Below, piece after piece: positions 1 through 9,593 of a stretch of DNA of 64,000 nucleotides (positions within the stretch are counted from its first letter, which is position 1; the number at the start of each line of letters is the position of its first letter). The stretch lies in assembly GCA_017634455.1 (NCBI GenBank), contig JAGBNK010000008.1, forward strand, positions 1 through 64,000. The letters are read 5' to 3'. The notes under the pieces were generated by a model. It had not been told where the DNA came from, ran no database searches, and worked only from the letters and a program-made list of their open reading frames with translations. The position numbers and the translations under genes were made by a program. The stretch comes from Lachnospiraceae bacterium. Lineage in GTDB: Bacteria; Bacillota; Clostridia; Lachnospirales; Lachnospiraceae.

Positions 1-9
1 AAATAACTA

Positions 10-1119
10 ATGGGGATATACAATAAGATGATACACATTTCTAAGAACTATCCATATGAAATAGATGAATATAGCAGGGATTATATTAAACCCAAAAGTC
101 TAATGTATGATATTGAAACCACAGGCTTCTCTCGTCAGCATTGCACCGTCTATCTCATAGGTTGTGCATATTATCATGACAATACCATAACCATAGAACA
201 ATTCTTTGCCGAGAATCCTGATGACGAGGTAAATGTATTGAAAGCCTTCGCTTCTATGCTTGATAATTTCAATACAGTCATTACTTTCAACGGACTTGCA
301 TTTGATGAACCTTTTATAAATGATAGATGCCAAATCCATAATATTGAATTCAAAAAACCTCGAAATCATATTGATTTATTTAGAATATGCACTTCTGTGA
401 AAAATATTTTAAATTTGGCTGCCTATAACCAGAAATCCATAGAGGCATTCTTGGGAATCAACCGTGATGATCAATATAACGGCGGACAGTTAATCGATAT
501 ATACAAAGAATATGTAGCAAATCCCAGTGAAGATAAATTGGATTTACTTCTGCTCCACAACCATGACGATGTGAAAGGAATGTCTGATTTAATACCAATT
601 ATCGCCTACAGGGATTTTGTAAATAAAATGTCTCAGGTTGATGAATTCAAAATTGTTGACGAAACTGACTTCCAGGGAAATAGTGTCAAAGAACTGGTAA
701 TTACTATTAAGTTAGATATATCACTGCCAAATCCAGTGAATTTCAAGGTAAATGATGCTTATATAAGTATAACTGATAATATTTTGAAATGTTTAATTCC
801 TCTATACCAGGGAGAACTAAAATATTTTATAAAAGATTTTAAGAAATATTATTATCTGCCAGAAGAAGACATATGTATACTTCGTGAGATGGCAACTTCC
901 ATTCCTTCCTCCAGAAAGGTAAAGGCCAAGGCCAGCACTTGTTTCATAAAGCAGACAGGATTATTCATTCCTGTAAGCAATAAATTCCAGGTAAGCGATG
1001 ATTTGTATTCATTTTATGAAACAATAGCAAAAAGCCAGCGATATCTCACTTATCGTGATGATTATGATACTGAATTCTGGATAGCTTATGTAAAGGACTT
1101 ATTATCTCTAGTCATGTAA
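10..1119 (+). CDS. YprB-like ribonuclease H-fold 3'-5' exonuclease
   Basis: Predicted DEDD-type exonuclease of the YprB family, 369 residues. The ExoI motif DIETTG lies at residues 34-39, an ExoII-like TFNGLAFDEP near residue 92, and an ExoIII-like HNHDDVKGM near residue 183, so the metal-binding acidic residues are present. The C-terminal half has no motif I can name. The real substrate of the family is not well established. An in-frame stop at bases 4-6 limits the start to the ATG at 10 or the ATG at 28; neither has a clear Shine-Dalgarno site. It is the only plus-strand gene here and converges on cheR. Confidence 0.8.
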   Translation: MGIYNKMIHISKNYPYEIDEYSRDYIKPKSLMYDIETTGFSRQHCTVYLIGCAYYHDNTITIEQFFAENPDDEVNVLKAFASMLDNFNTVITFNGLAFDEPFINDRCQIHNIEFKKPRNHIDLFRICTSVKNILNLAAYNQKSIEAFLGINRDDQYNGGQLIDIYKEYVANPSEDKLDLLLLHNHDDVKGMSDLIPIIAYRDFVNKMSQVDEFKIVDETDFQGNSVKELVITIKLDISLPNPVNFKVNDAYISITDNILKCLIPLYQGELKYFIKDFKKYYYLPEEDICILREMATSIPSSRKVKAKASTCFIKQTGLFIPVSNKFQVSDDLYSFYETIAKSQRYLTYRDDYDTEFWIAYVKDLLSLVM

Positions 1120-1159
1120 ATCAGAAATCAATATTTATAAATTTAATACTGGCAAACAA

Positions 1160-1193
1160 AAAATCGTAGCAGGCCAAAACTTACTACGATTTT
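1160..1193. terminator. Bidirectional terminator between yprB-like gene and cheR
   Basis: Inverted repeat AAAATCGTAG / CTACGATTTT with a 14-base loop. It is flanked by A-rich sequence on the left and T-rich sequence on the right, so it can end transcription from both convergent genes. Confidence 0.75.
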
Positions 1194-1203
1194 ATTATGT
1201 CTT

Positions 1204-1980
1204 TTATTGTTCTTTCTCATAGAAGAAAGAATATCTTCTCTTGTATCCCATATCTTTGTATCCAGAAACCTGTTCTGTACTACCAATAAATAAGATACCA
1301 CCAGTCTTCAAAGAAGCAGCGAATTTCTTGTAAATATCATCCTTTGCTTCATCTGTGAAATAAATCAATACATTTCTACATACAATCATGTCACAGTTCT
1401 TTGGATAAGCATCTGATAACAAATTGTGTTCTTTAAAATCAACGCATCTCTTTATCTCATCAGAAATCTGGTAAGAATTACCTACTTTTGTAAAGAATTT
1501 CTTCTTATATTCATCTGGAACATTTGCAATACTCTTCTCAGAATACAAACCAACCTTTGCTGTGGCAATTACCTGCTTATCAATATCAGTAGCATGGATT
1601 TTAATCTTTCTAAGATCAATATGCTTAGATAATGCCATAACAAGTGAATAAGGTTCGTCTCCTGTAGAACATGCAGCAGACCAGATATTCAAGTTATCTC
1701 CAAACTTCTTAACGAGTTCTGGAACAAATTCATTTACAAGCAAATCCCACTGTTCAGGATTTCTATAGAACTCTGATACATTTATAGTAAGAAAATTAAC
1801 AAATTCATCAAATACGTTCTTGTCAGTCTTAAGCAACTTAACATAGTCATCATATGAAGTACATTTGTTTTTCTTAACAAGAGAATCAATTCTGCGTCGC
1901 ATCTGTTTCTCTTTGTAAGAGCTCAAATCAATCTTGGTCAGTTTATAAACCTGATCTTTAAAAGCCTCATAATTATCCAT
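1204..1980 (-). CDS. cheR: Chemoreceptor glutamate methyltransferase CheR
   Basis: S-adenosylmethionine-dependent methyltransferase that methylates glutamates on chemoreceptors and works against CheB in adaptation. 258 residues. The N-terminal helical CheR_N domain (about 1-75) carries the basic KEKQMRRRI helix; the catalytic domain shows the SAM loop SAACSTGDEPYS (about 100-112), the acidic HATDID strand and CRNVLIYF. No C-terminal TPR or pentapeptide-binding insert is obvious. Start chosen at ATG 1980 with GGGAG 8 bases upstream. It is the last gene after the S1-like gene, more than 50 kb from the main che cluster. Confidence 0.95.
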   Translation of the reverse strand: MDNYEAFKDQVYKLTKIDLSSYKEKQMRRRIDSLVKKNKCTSYDDYVKLLKTDKNVFDEFVNFLTINVSEFYRNPEQWDLLVNEFVPELVKKFGDNLNIWSAACSTGDEPYSLVMALSKHIDLRKIKIHATDIDKQVIATAKVGLYSEKSIANVPDEYKKKFFTKVGNSYQISDEIKRCVDFKEHNLLSDAYPKNCDMIVCRNVLIYFTDEAKDDIYKKFAASLKTGGILFIGSTEQVSGYKDMGYKRRYSFFYEKEQ

Positions 1981-2013
1981 AATACAATCTCCCTAAAGTT
2001 TATTATAAACAGA

Positions 2014-3153
2014 TTACTCCTCTGCTTCTTCTGCAAGCTGAGATGCAACTTCTTCGATATTTACATCAGCAACTTCTGCATCATCATCCTCAGCTTCTTC
2101 TGGAGCAATCAAAGCCTTGATGCTCAGGCTAATCTTGTTGTCAGACTCTCTGAATTCAACAACCTTTGCCTCAACTTCCTGTCCAACTGTAAGAACATCA
2201 GATGGCTTCTCGATATGCTCTTTTGCAATCTGAGATACATGAAGCAAAGCATCAACACCTGGAGCCAACTCAACGAAAGCACCAAAGTCTGTCATTCTAG
2301 CAACTTTACCTTTTACAACATTACCTACAGCGAACTTTGTAGAAGCATCCTTCCAAGGATTCTCATCTTCAAACTTCATGCTGAGTGCAATCTTCTTGTC
2401 ATTGATTTCTTTGATGAATACCTTTACTTCATCTCCAACCTTAAATACCTTCTTAGGGTTCTCAACACGTCCCCAAGACATCTCAGAGATATGAAGTAAT
2501 CCATCAGCTCCACCTAAATCGATGAAAGCACCAAAATCTGTAACATTCTTTACTGTACCAGTAACAACGTCGCCAACCTTGATTGAAGCAAATAACTTCT
2601 CAGCCAACTCATCCTTTTTAGCAACCAAAAGCTGCTTTCTGTCACCGATAATTCTTCTTCTTCTAGGATTGAATTCTGTAATAACAAATTCAATTTCCTG
2701 ATCCTTATATTTATCTAAATCCTTTTCAAACTGATCTGATACAAGGCTTGCTGGAATGAAAATCTTTGTCTCTTCAAAGATAACACTAAGTCCGCCCTTT
2801 AATACCTGATCAACCTTTGCTGTAAGAACTTCGCCGTTTTCAAATGCTTCCTCAAGTCTCTTGTTGCCCTTCTCTGCAGCAAGTCTCTTGTAAGAAAGTA
2901 ATACTTTGCTTTCGCTCTCACTAACTTTGATTACAAGCGCATCAATTGAATCCCCAGGCTTAACCATAGTTGTAAGATCTGCGTTAGCTTCGTTTGTATA
3001 CTCGTTACGAGTAATGATTCCATCAAACTTAAAGCCAAGATCAACGAAAATCTCATCAGGTTTCACATCGATAACTGTACCTTCTACTACCTCTCCATTT
3101 CTTATTGTTTTGTCGTAATTGTCAATCATTTGTTCAAAGCTCATCTCTGACAT
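2014..3153 (-). CDS. rpsA: S1 RNA-binding domain protein (ribosomal protein S1-like)
   Basis: 379 residues with four consecutive S1 (OB-fold) domains, roughly residues 20-90, 105-175, 195-265 and 280-350; the last two carry the classic TDFGAFIDL / TDFGAFVEL signature. The tail is acidic. Low-GC Gram-positive homologues bind RNA and are annotated as 30S protein S1, though they are shorter than the six-domain E. coli protein. The ATG at 3153 has GGAGG 9 bases upstream; reading from the TTG at 3171 would run through the ribosome site. It overlaps the end of ispH, a pairing that is fused into one protein in some Clostridia. Confidence 0.9.
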   Translation of the reverse strand: MSEMSFEQMIDNYDKTIRNGEVVEGTVIDVKPDEIFVDLGFKFDGIITRNEYTNEANADLTTMVKPGDSIDALVIKVSESESKVLLSYKRLAAEKGNKRLEEAFENGEVLTAKVDQVLKGGLSVIFEETKIFIPASLVSDQFEKDLDKYKDQEIEFVITEFNPRRRRIIGDRKQLLVAKKDELAEKLFASIKVGDVVTGTVKNVTDFGAFIDLGGADGLLHISEMSWGRVENPKKVFKVGDEVKVFIKEINDKKIALSMKFEDENPWKDASTKFAVGNVVKGKVARMTDFGAFVELAPGVDALLHVSQIAKEHIEKPSDVLTVGQEVEAKVVEFRESDNKISLSIKALIAPEEAEDDDAEVADVNIEEVASQLAEEAEE

Positions 3154-3991
3154 ACTGTTGAACCTCCTCAATAATTTTGTTTGGGGTTGACGCCCCTGCG
3201 GTAATACCTACGTTGTCGATGGATTGCAGTACCGATAAGTCCAGGTCATCCTTTGTTTGAATATAGTAAGTATCTTCACATTCCCTTTTGCATATTTCGA
3301 ATAACTTCTGCGTATTAGAACTTTTCTTGCCACCGATAACTATCATGGCATCTACTTCCTTCGATATTTCCGATGCTTCTACCTGACGTTCTTCTGTGGC
3401 ATTACAGATAGTATTCAAAACAAGTATATCATACCCTTTTTCAGTTATTATTTCAACTAAATCTTGAAATTTCCTGTGATTATATGTGGTTTGAGAAACC
3501 ATACAAATCTTGCGGTCTTTCACATTTTCCAAAAATGACAAATCGCTGTCATTGGATATGACTTTGTAGTCATCCCCATTAATCCATCCTACAATACCTT
3601 CAACCTCAGGATGGCTTGGATTGCCAACAACAAGTACATAGTAACCTGCTGCAGAATGTTCATCCACAAGTCTATGAATCTTCTTAACAAATGGACAGGT
3701 AGCATCTACCACATCAAAGCCTGAATTCATAAGGTTATTCTGCACTTCTCTAGACACTCCATGGGATCTGATTATAACAGTTCCAGGCTGGATTCCAGAG
3801 AGATCCGTACCTTCCTCAATAACATCCACGCCCTGAGCTCTGAACTCGTTTACCACTTCTTCATTATGAATAATAGGTCCGTATGTATATATTTTCTTAT
3901 TGGTAGCCTTGGCTATTTCAGAGTTTACTGTATCAACAGCTCTTTTCACTCCAAAACAAAAGCCCGCACTTTTTGCAAGTTTTACATTCAT
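3134..3991 (-). CDS. ispH: 4-hydroxy-3-methylbut-2-enyl diphosphate reductase
   Basis: Last enzyme of the MEP isoprenoid pathway: reduces HMBPP to IPP and DMAPP using a [4Fe-4S] cluster. 285 residues, normal length. The three cluster cysteines are visible in AGFCFGVKRA (Cys12), VDATCPFVKK (about 98) and NTICNATEERQ (about 195). Start ATG 3991 has GAGG upstream. The gene follows cmk and overlaps the S1-like gene by about 20 bases, implying translational coupling. ispG and dxr of the same pathway lie near 40 and 42 kb. Confidence 0.97.
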   Translation of the reverse strand: MNVKLAKSAGFCFGVKRAVDTVNSEIAKATNKKIYTYGPIIHNEEVVNEFRAQGVDVIEEGTDLSGIQPGTVIIRSHGVSREVQNNLMNSGFDVVDATCPFVKKIHRLVDEHSAAGYYVLVVGNPSHPEVEGIVGWINGDDYKVISNDSDLSFLENVKDRKICMVSQTTYNHRKFQDLVEIITEKGYDILVLNTICNATEERQVEASEISKEVDAMIVIGGKKSSNTQKLFEICKRECEDTYYIQTKDDLDLSVLQSIDNVGITAGASTPNKIIEEVQQYVRDEL

Positions 3992-4024
3992 ATCATTTAC
4001 CTCGTGAATTATAAAATGCAGATT

Positions 4025-4684
4025 TTATTTCTCGCACAATCCCACAATTGTATCAACCACTTCCTGAATAGTCATATCTGAAGAGTCAACACATACTGCA
4101 TCCTCAGCCTGTTTTAAAGGAGCAATGTCTCTATGCATATCTCTGTAATCTCTGTCGCTAATATCCTTCTTAATATCATCAAGAACTGGAGTTTCACCCT
4201 TTTCCACTAATTCCTTATATCTACGCTGAGCACGGCAATCGACGCTGGCGGTGAGATATATCTTCACCTGAGCATCAGGAAGTACACATGTTCCAATATC
4301 TCTACCATCCATAATTACATCTGACTTTCTAGCCAACTCTCTCTGAAGTGACAGAAGCTTACTTCTAACGCATCCATATACGCTTGTAGCGGAAGCCATA
4401 TTTCCAACTTCCTCTCTTCTAATCTCCTTGGATACATTGTCTCCGTTAAGCAAAACCTGCTGTGAACCATCAACATAAGCGATTTCCACATTAATATCAT
4501 CCAATGATTCTTCTATAGCCTTCTCATCATCAGATGCTATATTATGATTTAATAAATATAAAGCAATAGCACGATACATTGCACCTGTATCTACATAAAT
4601 AAAGCCAAGCTTGGCAGCTACCGCTTTGGCAATAGTACTCTTGCCTGCTCCTGCAGGTCCATCAATTGCTACATTAAATCCCAT
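4025..4684 (-). CDS. cmk: Cytidylate kinase
   Basis: Phosphorylates CMP and dCMP with ATP. 219 residues. P-loop GPAGAGKSTIAK at residues 8-19, CMP-binding DTGAMYRA near 32 and DGRDIGTCVLPDA near 125 are intact. I place the start at ATG 4684, because GGAGG lies just upstream; a longer reading from a TTG at 4699 would encode that ribosome site as protein. It sits between the FAD oxidoreductase and ispH, a common clostridial order. Confidence 0.96.
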   Translation of the reverse strand: MGFNVAIDGPAGAGKSTIAKAVAAKLGFIYVDTGAMYRAIALYLLNHNIASDDEKAIEESLDDINVEIAYVDGSQQVLLNGDNVSKEIRREEVGNMASATSVYGCVRSKLLSLQRELARKSDVIMDGRDIGTCVLPDAQVKIYLTASVDCRAQRRYKELVEKGETPVLDDIKKDISDRDYRDMHRDIAPLKQAEDAVCVDSSDMTIQEVVDTIVGLCEK

Positions 4685-4703
4685 TTTAATTTCCTCCAAT
4701 TTA

Positions 4704-5963
4704 TTAATTATTTTCTATACTAGATCCAGCCAGATAACCTGTAGACCAGGCAATCTGCAAATTATATCCACCTGTTACCGCATCCAAATCCAAAACCTCT
4801 CCTGCCAGATACAGTCCCTTAATGGTCTTGCACTCCATGGTAGAAGGATTCACCTCTTTTACACTGACTCCTCCCTGAGTTACAATAGCTTCCTTGAAGC
4901 CTCTGGTATCCACTATGGTCATAGGAAATGCTTTCATAGTAGTTATAAGCTTGTCTCTCTGTTCTCTTGTAATATCATGAGCCACAAGCATCTCATCAAC
5001 ACCTGCCACATCACAGAAAACCTGAACCATTTTATTCGGCAATAAGTGGGGCATTATAGTCTTCAACTGCTTGTTAGGATTCTCATCAAACTCCCTTAGA
5101 AGACGCTTATCAATCTGCTCTCTAGTTAAAGCCGGTTTCATATCTATATATGCTTGTAATTCTCCTGGTAAATGTTTTGACACATAACTGCTGGCAGATA
5201 ATATAATAGGTCCGCTAACTCCAAAATGAGTAAATAACATTTCACCGAAATCATCATAAAGCTTTTTCTTGCCTTTATATATTTCCACAGCAACATTTTT
5301 CAGAGATAAACCTTGCAGGAAAGGAATATACGCCTCTTTGGTCACAAGGGAAACCAAAGCAGGTCTGATATCTGTAACTTTTAATCCAAGCTTCTTGGCA
5401 AGAGTATATCCTCTTCCATCAGATCCTGTAGTTTGATAAGAGTTACCACCATTTGCCAGAATAACATAATCGCTGGTTATAGTATCCCCATCAGATGTGA
5501 TTACACCAGTTATTTTAGATGTATACTTGGCACCGTCTTCTGCATAATCCTCCATTAAAACATCTCTCACTTCTGTATGAAGTTTAACCTTGACGCCTCT
5601 ATTTCTCATGGCATTTTGCAGAGTTTTAATAACATCCGAAGAATGATCACTTACTGGAAAAGCTCTGTTGCCGCGTTCTATTTTGTATGGCATTCCTTCT
5701 TTTTCAAAGAAGTCCATAACTGCATTATTGTCAAATGTATAGAAGGAACTATAGAGAAACTTCTTGTTGGATACAACAGCCTCAAATACATCTTCCAAAT
5801 CACTTGCATTGGTAAAGTTACATCGGCCCTTGCCGGTAATATATATTTTCTTCCCAAGCTTCTCATTGCTCTCCACAAGAACAACATCAGCTCCCTTATC
5901 AGCAGCAGCAATTGCAGCCATCATACCTGCAGCGCCACCGCCTACAACCAGGACTTTACTCAT
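4704..5963 (-). CDS. HI0933/BaiN-family NAD(P)/FAD-dependent oxidoreductase
   Basis: Flavoprotein of the HI0933 family, 419 residues, normal length. N-terminal FAD-binding motif GGGAAGMMAAIAAA, the family signature GKGRCNFTN near residue 45, and a C-terminal GLYLAGEVLDLDAVTGGYN segment that closes the FAD site. Some homologues (BaiN) are reported in bile acid metabolism, but most have no known substrate, so I do not assign one. ATG 5963 is favoured over 5969 because AGGAG is then properly spaced. It overlaps the end of the RpiR gene by 8 bases. Confidence 0.88.
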   Translation of the reverse strand: MSKVLVVGGGAAGMMAAIAAADKGADVVLVESNEKLGKKIYITGKGRCNFTNASDLEDVFEAVVSNKKFLYSSFYTFDNNAVMDFFEKEGMPYKIERGNRAFPVSDHSSDVIKTLQNAMRNRGVKVKLHTEVRDVLMEDYAEDGAKYTSKITGVITSDGDTITSDYVILANGGNSYQTTGSDGRGYTLAKKLGLKVTDIRPALVSLVTKEAYIPFLQGLSLKNVAVEIYKGKKKLYDDFGEMLFTHFGVSGPIILSASSYVSKHLPGELQAYIDMKPALTREQIDKRLLREFDENPNKQLKTIMPHLLPNKMVQVFCDVAGVDEMLVAHDITREQRDKLITTMKAFPMTIVDTRGFKEAIVTQGGVSVKEVNPSTMECKTIKGLYLAGEVLDLDAVTGGYNLQIAWSTGYLAGSSIENN

Positions 5964-6882
5964 CGTCATCTCCTAAATTACCATATCTCATTTTCAAGGA
6001 ATCATCTATATGATCAATCTCGTCGCTTTCATATATCTGATATTCATCCCATATCTGCTCCAATGTTTCCAAAGTATCAGCCACTTCATCCTGCTTTCTC
6101 ATAGTAAGAGCCACAATCAAAGCATTGATTACACTAAGAGGAGCAACCAAGGAATCACAAATTGATGCCATATCGCTCAATGCAATCAAATTGCAAGAAG
6201 AATACAGATTCATAGGTGAATGTACACTATCTGTAATTGTAATAACTTTAGCACTTCTATTGTTGGCAAATTCCAAGGCCTTGAGAGTTCTCATAGAATA
6301 TCTAGGGAAACTGATGCCTATAATCAAATCCTGAGAATTCATATGAATCATCTGCTCAAAAATCTCACTTGAACTTGTAGTATTTAACAAAATAACATTT
6401 TCAAACATTAGATTTAAGTAAAATGATAGAAACTGTGCCAATGGTGCGCAACTTCTGATACCTATAATATAAATCTTTCTGGCGGAGAGAATCAGATCCA
6501 CTGCCTGCTCGAATACTTCCTCATTGATTGTCTCCATGGTCTCATGAATCTTCTCAGCATCAGAGGCAAGTACAGAACTCAGCACATTATTCTTTTGAAT
6601 TCTGCCATATGTAACTTCCATGCGCTGTACAGAATTCAACTTATTGCGAACTGTCTCCTCAAGAGCTCTCTGAAATTCCGGATATCCCTTGTAGCCAAGA
6701 AACATTGCAAATCTAACAACTGTAGACTCACTGACACCAACGACCTCACCAAGCTTGGCAGCTGTGAGAAATGCTGCCTTGTCATAATTATCAGTAATAT
6801 AATTGGTTAAGAGCTTCTGACCTTTGCTCATAGATTTATACATTTCATTTAATTTATTATGTAAATCATTAGTATTTTGCAT
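5956..6882 (-). CDS. MurR/RpiR-family transcriptional regulator
   Basis: 308 residues. N-terminal helix-turn-helix (about 15-75, with AAKLGEVVGVSESTVVRFAMFLGYKG) followed by a SIS sugar-phosphate-binding domain (about 110-240, with KIYIIGIRSCAPLA and DLIIGISFPRYS). Such regulators respond to phosphosugars; the ligand cannot be read from sequence. The C-terminal tail is very acidic. ATG 6882 is chosen because GGAG lies 6 bases upstream. It heads the cmk-ispH-S1-cheR gene string and begins about 50 bases after the terminator of the carboxyltransferase operon; no clear promoter was found in that gap. Confidence 0.9.
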   Translation of the reverse strand: MQNTNDLHNKLNEMYKSMSKGQKLLTNYITDNYDKAAFLTAAKLGEVVGVSESTVVRFAMFLGYKGYPEFQRALEETVRNKLNSVQRMEVTYGRIQKNNVLSSVLASDAEKIHETMETINEEVFEQAVDLILSARKIYIIGIRSCAPLAQFLSFYLNLMFENVILLNTTSSSEIFEQMIHMNSQDLIIGISFPRYSMRTLKALEFANNRSAKVITITDSVHSPMNLYSSCNLIALSDMASICDSLVAPLSVINALIVALTMRKQDEVADTLETLEQIWDEYQIYESDEIDHIDDSLKMRYGNLGDDDE

Positions 6883-6931
6883 TATATACTCCATTCACTT
6901 TGAATATGTATTTTCATATGTTTTAACATAC

Positions 6932-6967
6932 AAAAAATCCACCGGTACAAAAACGCACCGATGGATT
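6932..6967 (-). terminator. Terminator of the carboxyltransferase/sodium-pump operon
   Basis: In the minus-strand RNA, AATCCATCGGTGC pairs with GTACCGGTGGATT (one G-U pair and minor mismatch) around a T-rich loop and is followed by TTTTTT. It lies just after the oadA stop codon. Confidence 0.85.
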
Positions 6968-6993
6968 CAATTATACTACTTAAAGGAACAAAT

Positions 6994-8412
6994 TTAAACC
7001 GGATATGCTCCATTTTTTGTATCAGCTGCTGCAGGATCAATCTTAGTCTGCTGAGCCTCACGATACTTGAAGAAATCTGTAGCAACCTTTGGGAACAATG
7101 CATATGTAAGGACATCCTCATCCTGCTGTTTCCACTGCTTCATCTCCTCCTCAAACTTAGCGAGACCTGGCTCCAACAAATCAGCTGGACGACAAGTAAT
7201 AGCATTTACCTTGTCCTCGCCTAATACCTTGTCAACTACCTCTGGGTTAAATGGCTTTACAGTCTGACCATATTTACCAAGTAATACATCCTTGGTCTCC
7301 TTGGTAGCAACCTTGTATCTCTCACCCATAAGAACATTGAATACAGCCTGTGTACCAACGATCTGTGATGAAGGTGTAACAAGAGGTGGTTCTCCTAAAT
7401 CCTTACGAACTCTAGGGATTTCCTTCAATACTTCCTCGTACTTGTCCTCTGCATTCTGCTCTTTCAACTGTGATACCATGTTTGAAAGCATACCGCCAGG
7501 AACCTGATAGCGAAGAGTATTAATATTAACCCCAAGAACCTTGGTATTCATAAGACCACTCTCTAAGCACTCTTCTCTGTATGGTCTGAAGTAATCAGCA
7601 ATTTCAGTAAGCTTAGCCTGATCCAAGCCTGTATCATAAGGTGTGCCCTTAAATGTCTCAACCATAACTTCTGTTGCAGGCTGAGATGTTCCAAGTGCAA
7701 ATGGTGAAATAGCTGTATCAATAATATCACATCCAGCTTCAACAGCCTTCATATAAGTCATAGAAGCTACACCTGATGTATAATGTGTATGCAAATCAAT
7801 AGGAATTGATGCACCTTCCTTCAATGCTGTAACAAGCTCTGTAGCCTTGTATGGAACCAAAAGTCCAGCCATATCCTTGATACAGATTGAATCAGCGCCC
7901 ATATCCTCAATCTTCTTGGCCATATCTCTCCAATAGTCAAGAGTATAAGCCTCGCCCAATGTATAAGAAAGAGCCACCTGAGCATGTCCGCCTTCCTTCT
8001 TACAAGCATTAACTGCAGTCTGAAGATTACGAACATCATTTAAACAGTCAAAAATTCTAATGATATCAATACCATTTGCAATAGATTTCTGAACGAAATA
8101 TTCTACTACATCATCTGGATACTGACTGTAACCCAGGATATTCTGTCCTCTAAATAACATCTGAAGCTTTGTATTTTTGAATCCAGCACGAAGCTTACGA
8201 AGTCTCTCCCATGGATCTTCCTTCAAGAATCTAAGAGATGCGTCAAATGTAGCACCACCCCAGCATTCAACTGCATGGTATCCTACCTGATCCATCTTCT
8301 CAATTATTGGTAACATCTCATCAGTAGGCATTCTTGTAGCAATAAGTGACTGATGAGCATCTCTAAGTATTGTCTCTGTGATTTTTACAGGTTTTTTCAT
8401 TTCCTCTGCCAT
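6994..8412 (-). CDS. oadA: Oxaloacetate decarboxylase alpha / pyruvate carboxyltransferase subunit (5S-like)
   Basis: TIM-barrel carboxyltransferase of the pyruvate carboxylase/OadA/transcarboxylase-5S family, moving CO2 between oxaloacetate/pyruvate and biotin. 472 residues. Metal and catalytic motifs: LRDAHQSLIATR at residue 17, SICIKDMAG with the carbamylated lysine near 180, and DLHTHYTSG near 210. The C-terminal biotin domain of full-length OadA is absent; the carrier is the separate gene at 9594-9935. GGAGG precedes ATG 8412. Last gene of the operon, directly after oadB. Confidence 0.93.
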   Translation of the reverse strand: MAEEMKKPVKITETILRDAHQSLIATRMPTDEMLPIIEKMDQVGYHAVECWGGATFDASLRFLKEDPWERLRKLRAGFKNTKLQMLFRGQNILGYSQYPDDVVEYFVQKSIANGIDIIRIFDCLNDVRNLQTAVNACKKEGGHAQVALSYTLGEAYTLDYWRDMAKKIEDMGADSICIKDMAGLLVPYKATELVTALKEGASIPIDLHTHYTSGVASMTYMKAVEAGCDIIDTAISPFALGTSQPATEVMVETFKGTPYDTGLDQAKLTEIADYFRPYREECLESGLMNTKVLGVNINTLRYQVPGGMLSNMVSQLKEQNAEDKYEEVLKEIPRVRKDLGEPPLVTPSSQIVGTQAVFNVLMGERYKVATKETKDVLLGKYGQTVKPFNPEVVDKVLGEDKVNAITCRPADLLEPGLAKFEEEMKQWKQQDEDVLTYALFPKVATDFFKYREAQQTKIDPAAADTKNGAYPV

Positions 8413-8427
8413 GATTTCCTCCTTGTG

Positions 8428-9576
8428 TTATACACCAAATATTGCCATAAATACACCGGCTGCTACTGCTGTACCAATAACACCAGCTACATTCGGTCCC
8501 ATAGCATGCATCAATAAGAAGTTAGTAGGATCTTCATCAGCTCCAACCTTCTGAGATACACGAGCTGCCATAGGCACGGCAGATACACCCGCAGAACCAA
8601 TAAGCGGATTAATCTTGCCATGTGTTAATGCGCATAACAATTTACCAAACAAAACACCTGCTGCTGTACCAAAAGCAAATGCAACAAGTCCTAAAATAAC
8701 AATCTTGATTGTTGTGGCGTTCAAAAATGCCTCAGCACTTGTAGAAGCTCCTACTGAAGTACCAAGTAAGATAACTACAATATACATAAGTGCATTGGAT
8801 GCTGTCTCAGAAAGCTGTCTAACAACACCACATTCTCTAAACAGGTTACCCAACATAAGCATACCTACAAGAGGTGCTGTTGTTGGCAATATAAGACATA
8901 CAATAATTGTAACTACTATAGGGAAGAGAATCTTCTCTAACTTAGATACAGGACGGAGGTTCTCCATCTTGATCTGTCTCTCTTTCTTGGTAGTAAAGAA
9001 TTTCATAATTGGTGGCTGAATAATTGGCACCAAAGCCATATAAGAATAGGCTGCCACAGCAATAGGTCCCATAAGACTACTCTGTCCTAATTTACCTGCC
9101 AAGAAAATAGATGTAGGACCATCTGCACCACCGATAATAGATACAGCAGCTGCTGATTGATCATTAAATCCAAGCAAAATAGCAAGGAGGTAAGCACTAA
9201 AAATACCAAACTGTGCTGCCGCTCCAAGCAAGAAGCTGATTGGGTTTGCAATAAGTGGGCCAAAATCAGTCATGGCTCCTACTCCAAGGAAAATAAGTGA
9301 TGGTAAAATTGACCACTCATCCAAGGTATAAAAATAATATAATAATCCGCCGACACCATTTGAAGTTTCTTCTGGTGAAGCAATAATATCAGGGTAAATA
9401 TTTACCAAAAGCATACCAAATGCAATTGGAACCAAAAGCAATGGTTCAAAACCTTTCTTTATTGCCAAATACAAGAATACACATGCAACTGCAATCATAA
9501 TAAAGTTCTTGTAATCAAGATTAGCAAATGCAGTCTGTTCAAGGAGACGGCTTAACGTTTCACTAACGTAACTCAT
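8428..9576 (-). CDS. oadB: Sodium-translocating decarboxylase beta subunit
   Basis: Polytopic membrane protein (382 residues) that releases CO2 from carboxybiotin and pumps Na+ out. About nine to eleven hydrophobic segments are visible. The family's functional motifs are present: GVGAMTDFGPLIANP (the conserved Asp used in Na+ coupling), NDQSAAAVSIIGGADGPTSI, and GSAGVSAVPMAARVSQ near the C terminus. GGAGG precedes ATG 9576. Placed between the biotin carrier and oadA. Confidence 0.95.
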   Translation of the reverse strand: MSYVSETLSRLLEQTAFANLDYKNFIMIAVACVFLYLAIKKGFEPLLLVPIAFGMLLVNIYPDIIASPEETSNGVGGLLYYFYTLDEWSILPSLIFLGVGAMTDFGPLIANPISFLLGAAAQFGIFSAYLLAILLGFNDQSAAAVSIIGGADGPTSIFLAGKLGQSSLMGPIAVAAYSYMALVPIIQPPIMKFFTTKKERQIKMENLRPVSKLEKILFPIVVTIIVCLILPTTAPLVGMLMLGNLFRECGVVRQLSETASNALMYIVVILLGTSVGASTSAEAFLNATTIKIVILGLVAFAFGTAAGVLFGKLLCALTHGKINPLIGSAGVSAVPMAARVSQKVGADEDPTNFLLMHAMGPNVAGVIGTAVAAGVFMAIFGV

Positions 9577-9593
9577 AAAAACTTCCTCCTACA

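Noticed and set aside
4685..4699. TTG at 4699 as start of cmk (and similar upstream starts for S1, pnp, tsf, frr, uppS, rpsB, NlpC/P60)
   Set aside because: In each case the longer reading would translate the ribosome-binding site or leader hairpin; the ATG with a properly spaced GGAGG was kept.
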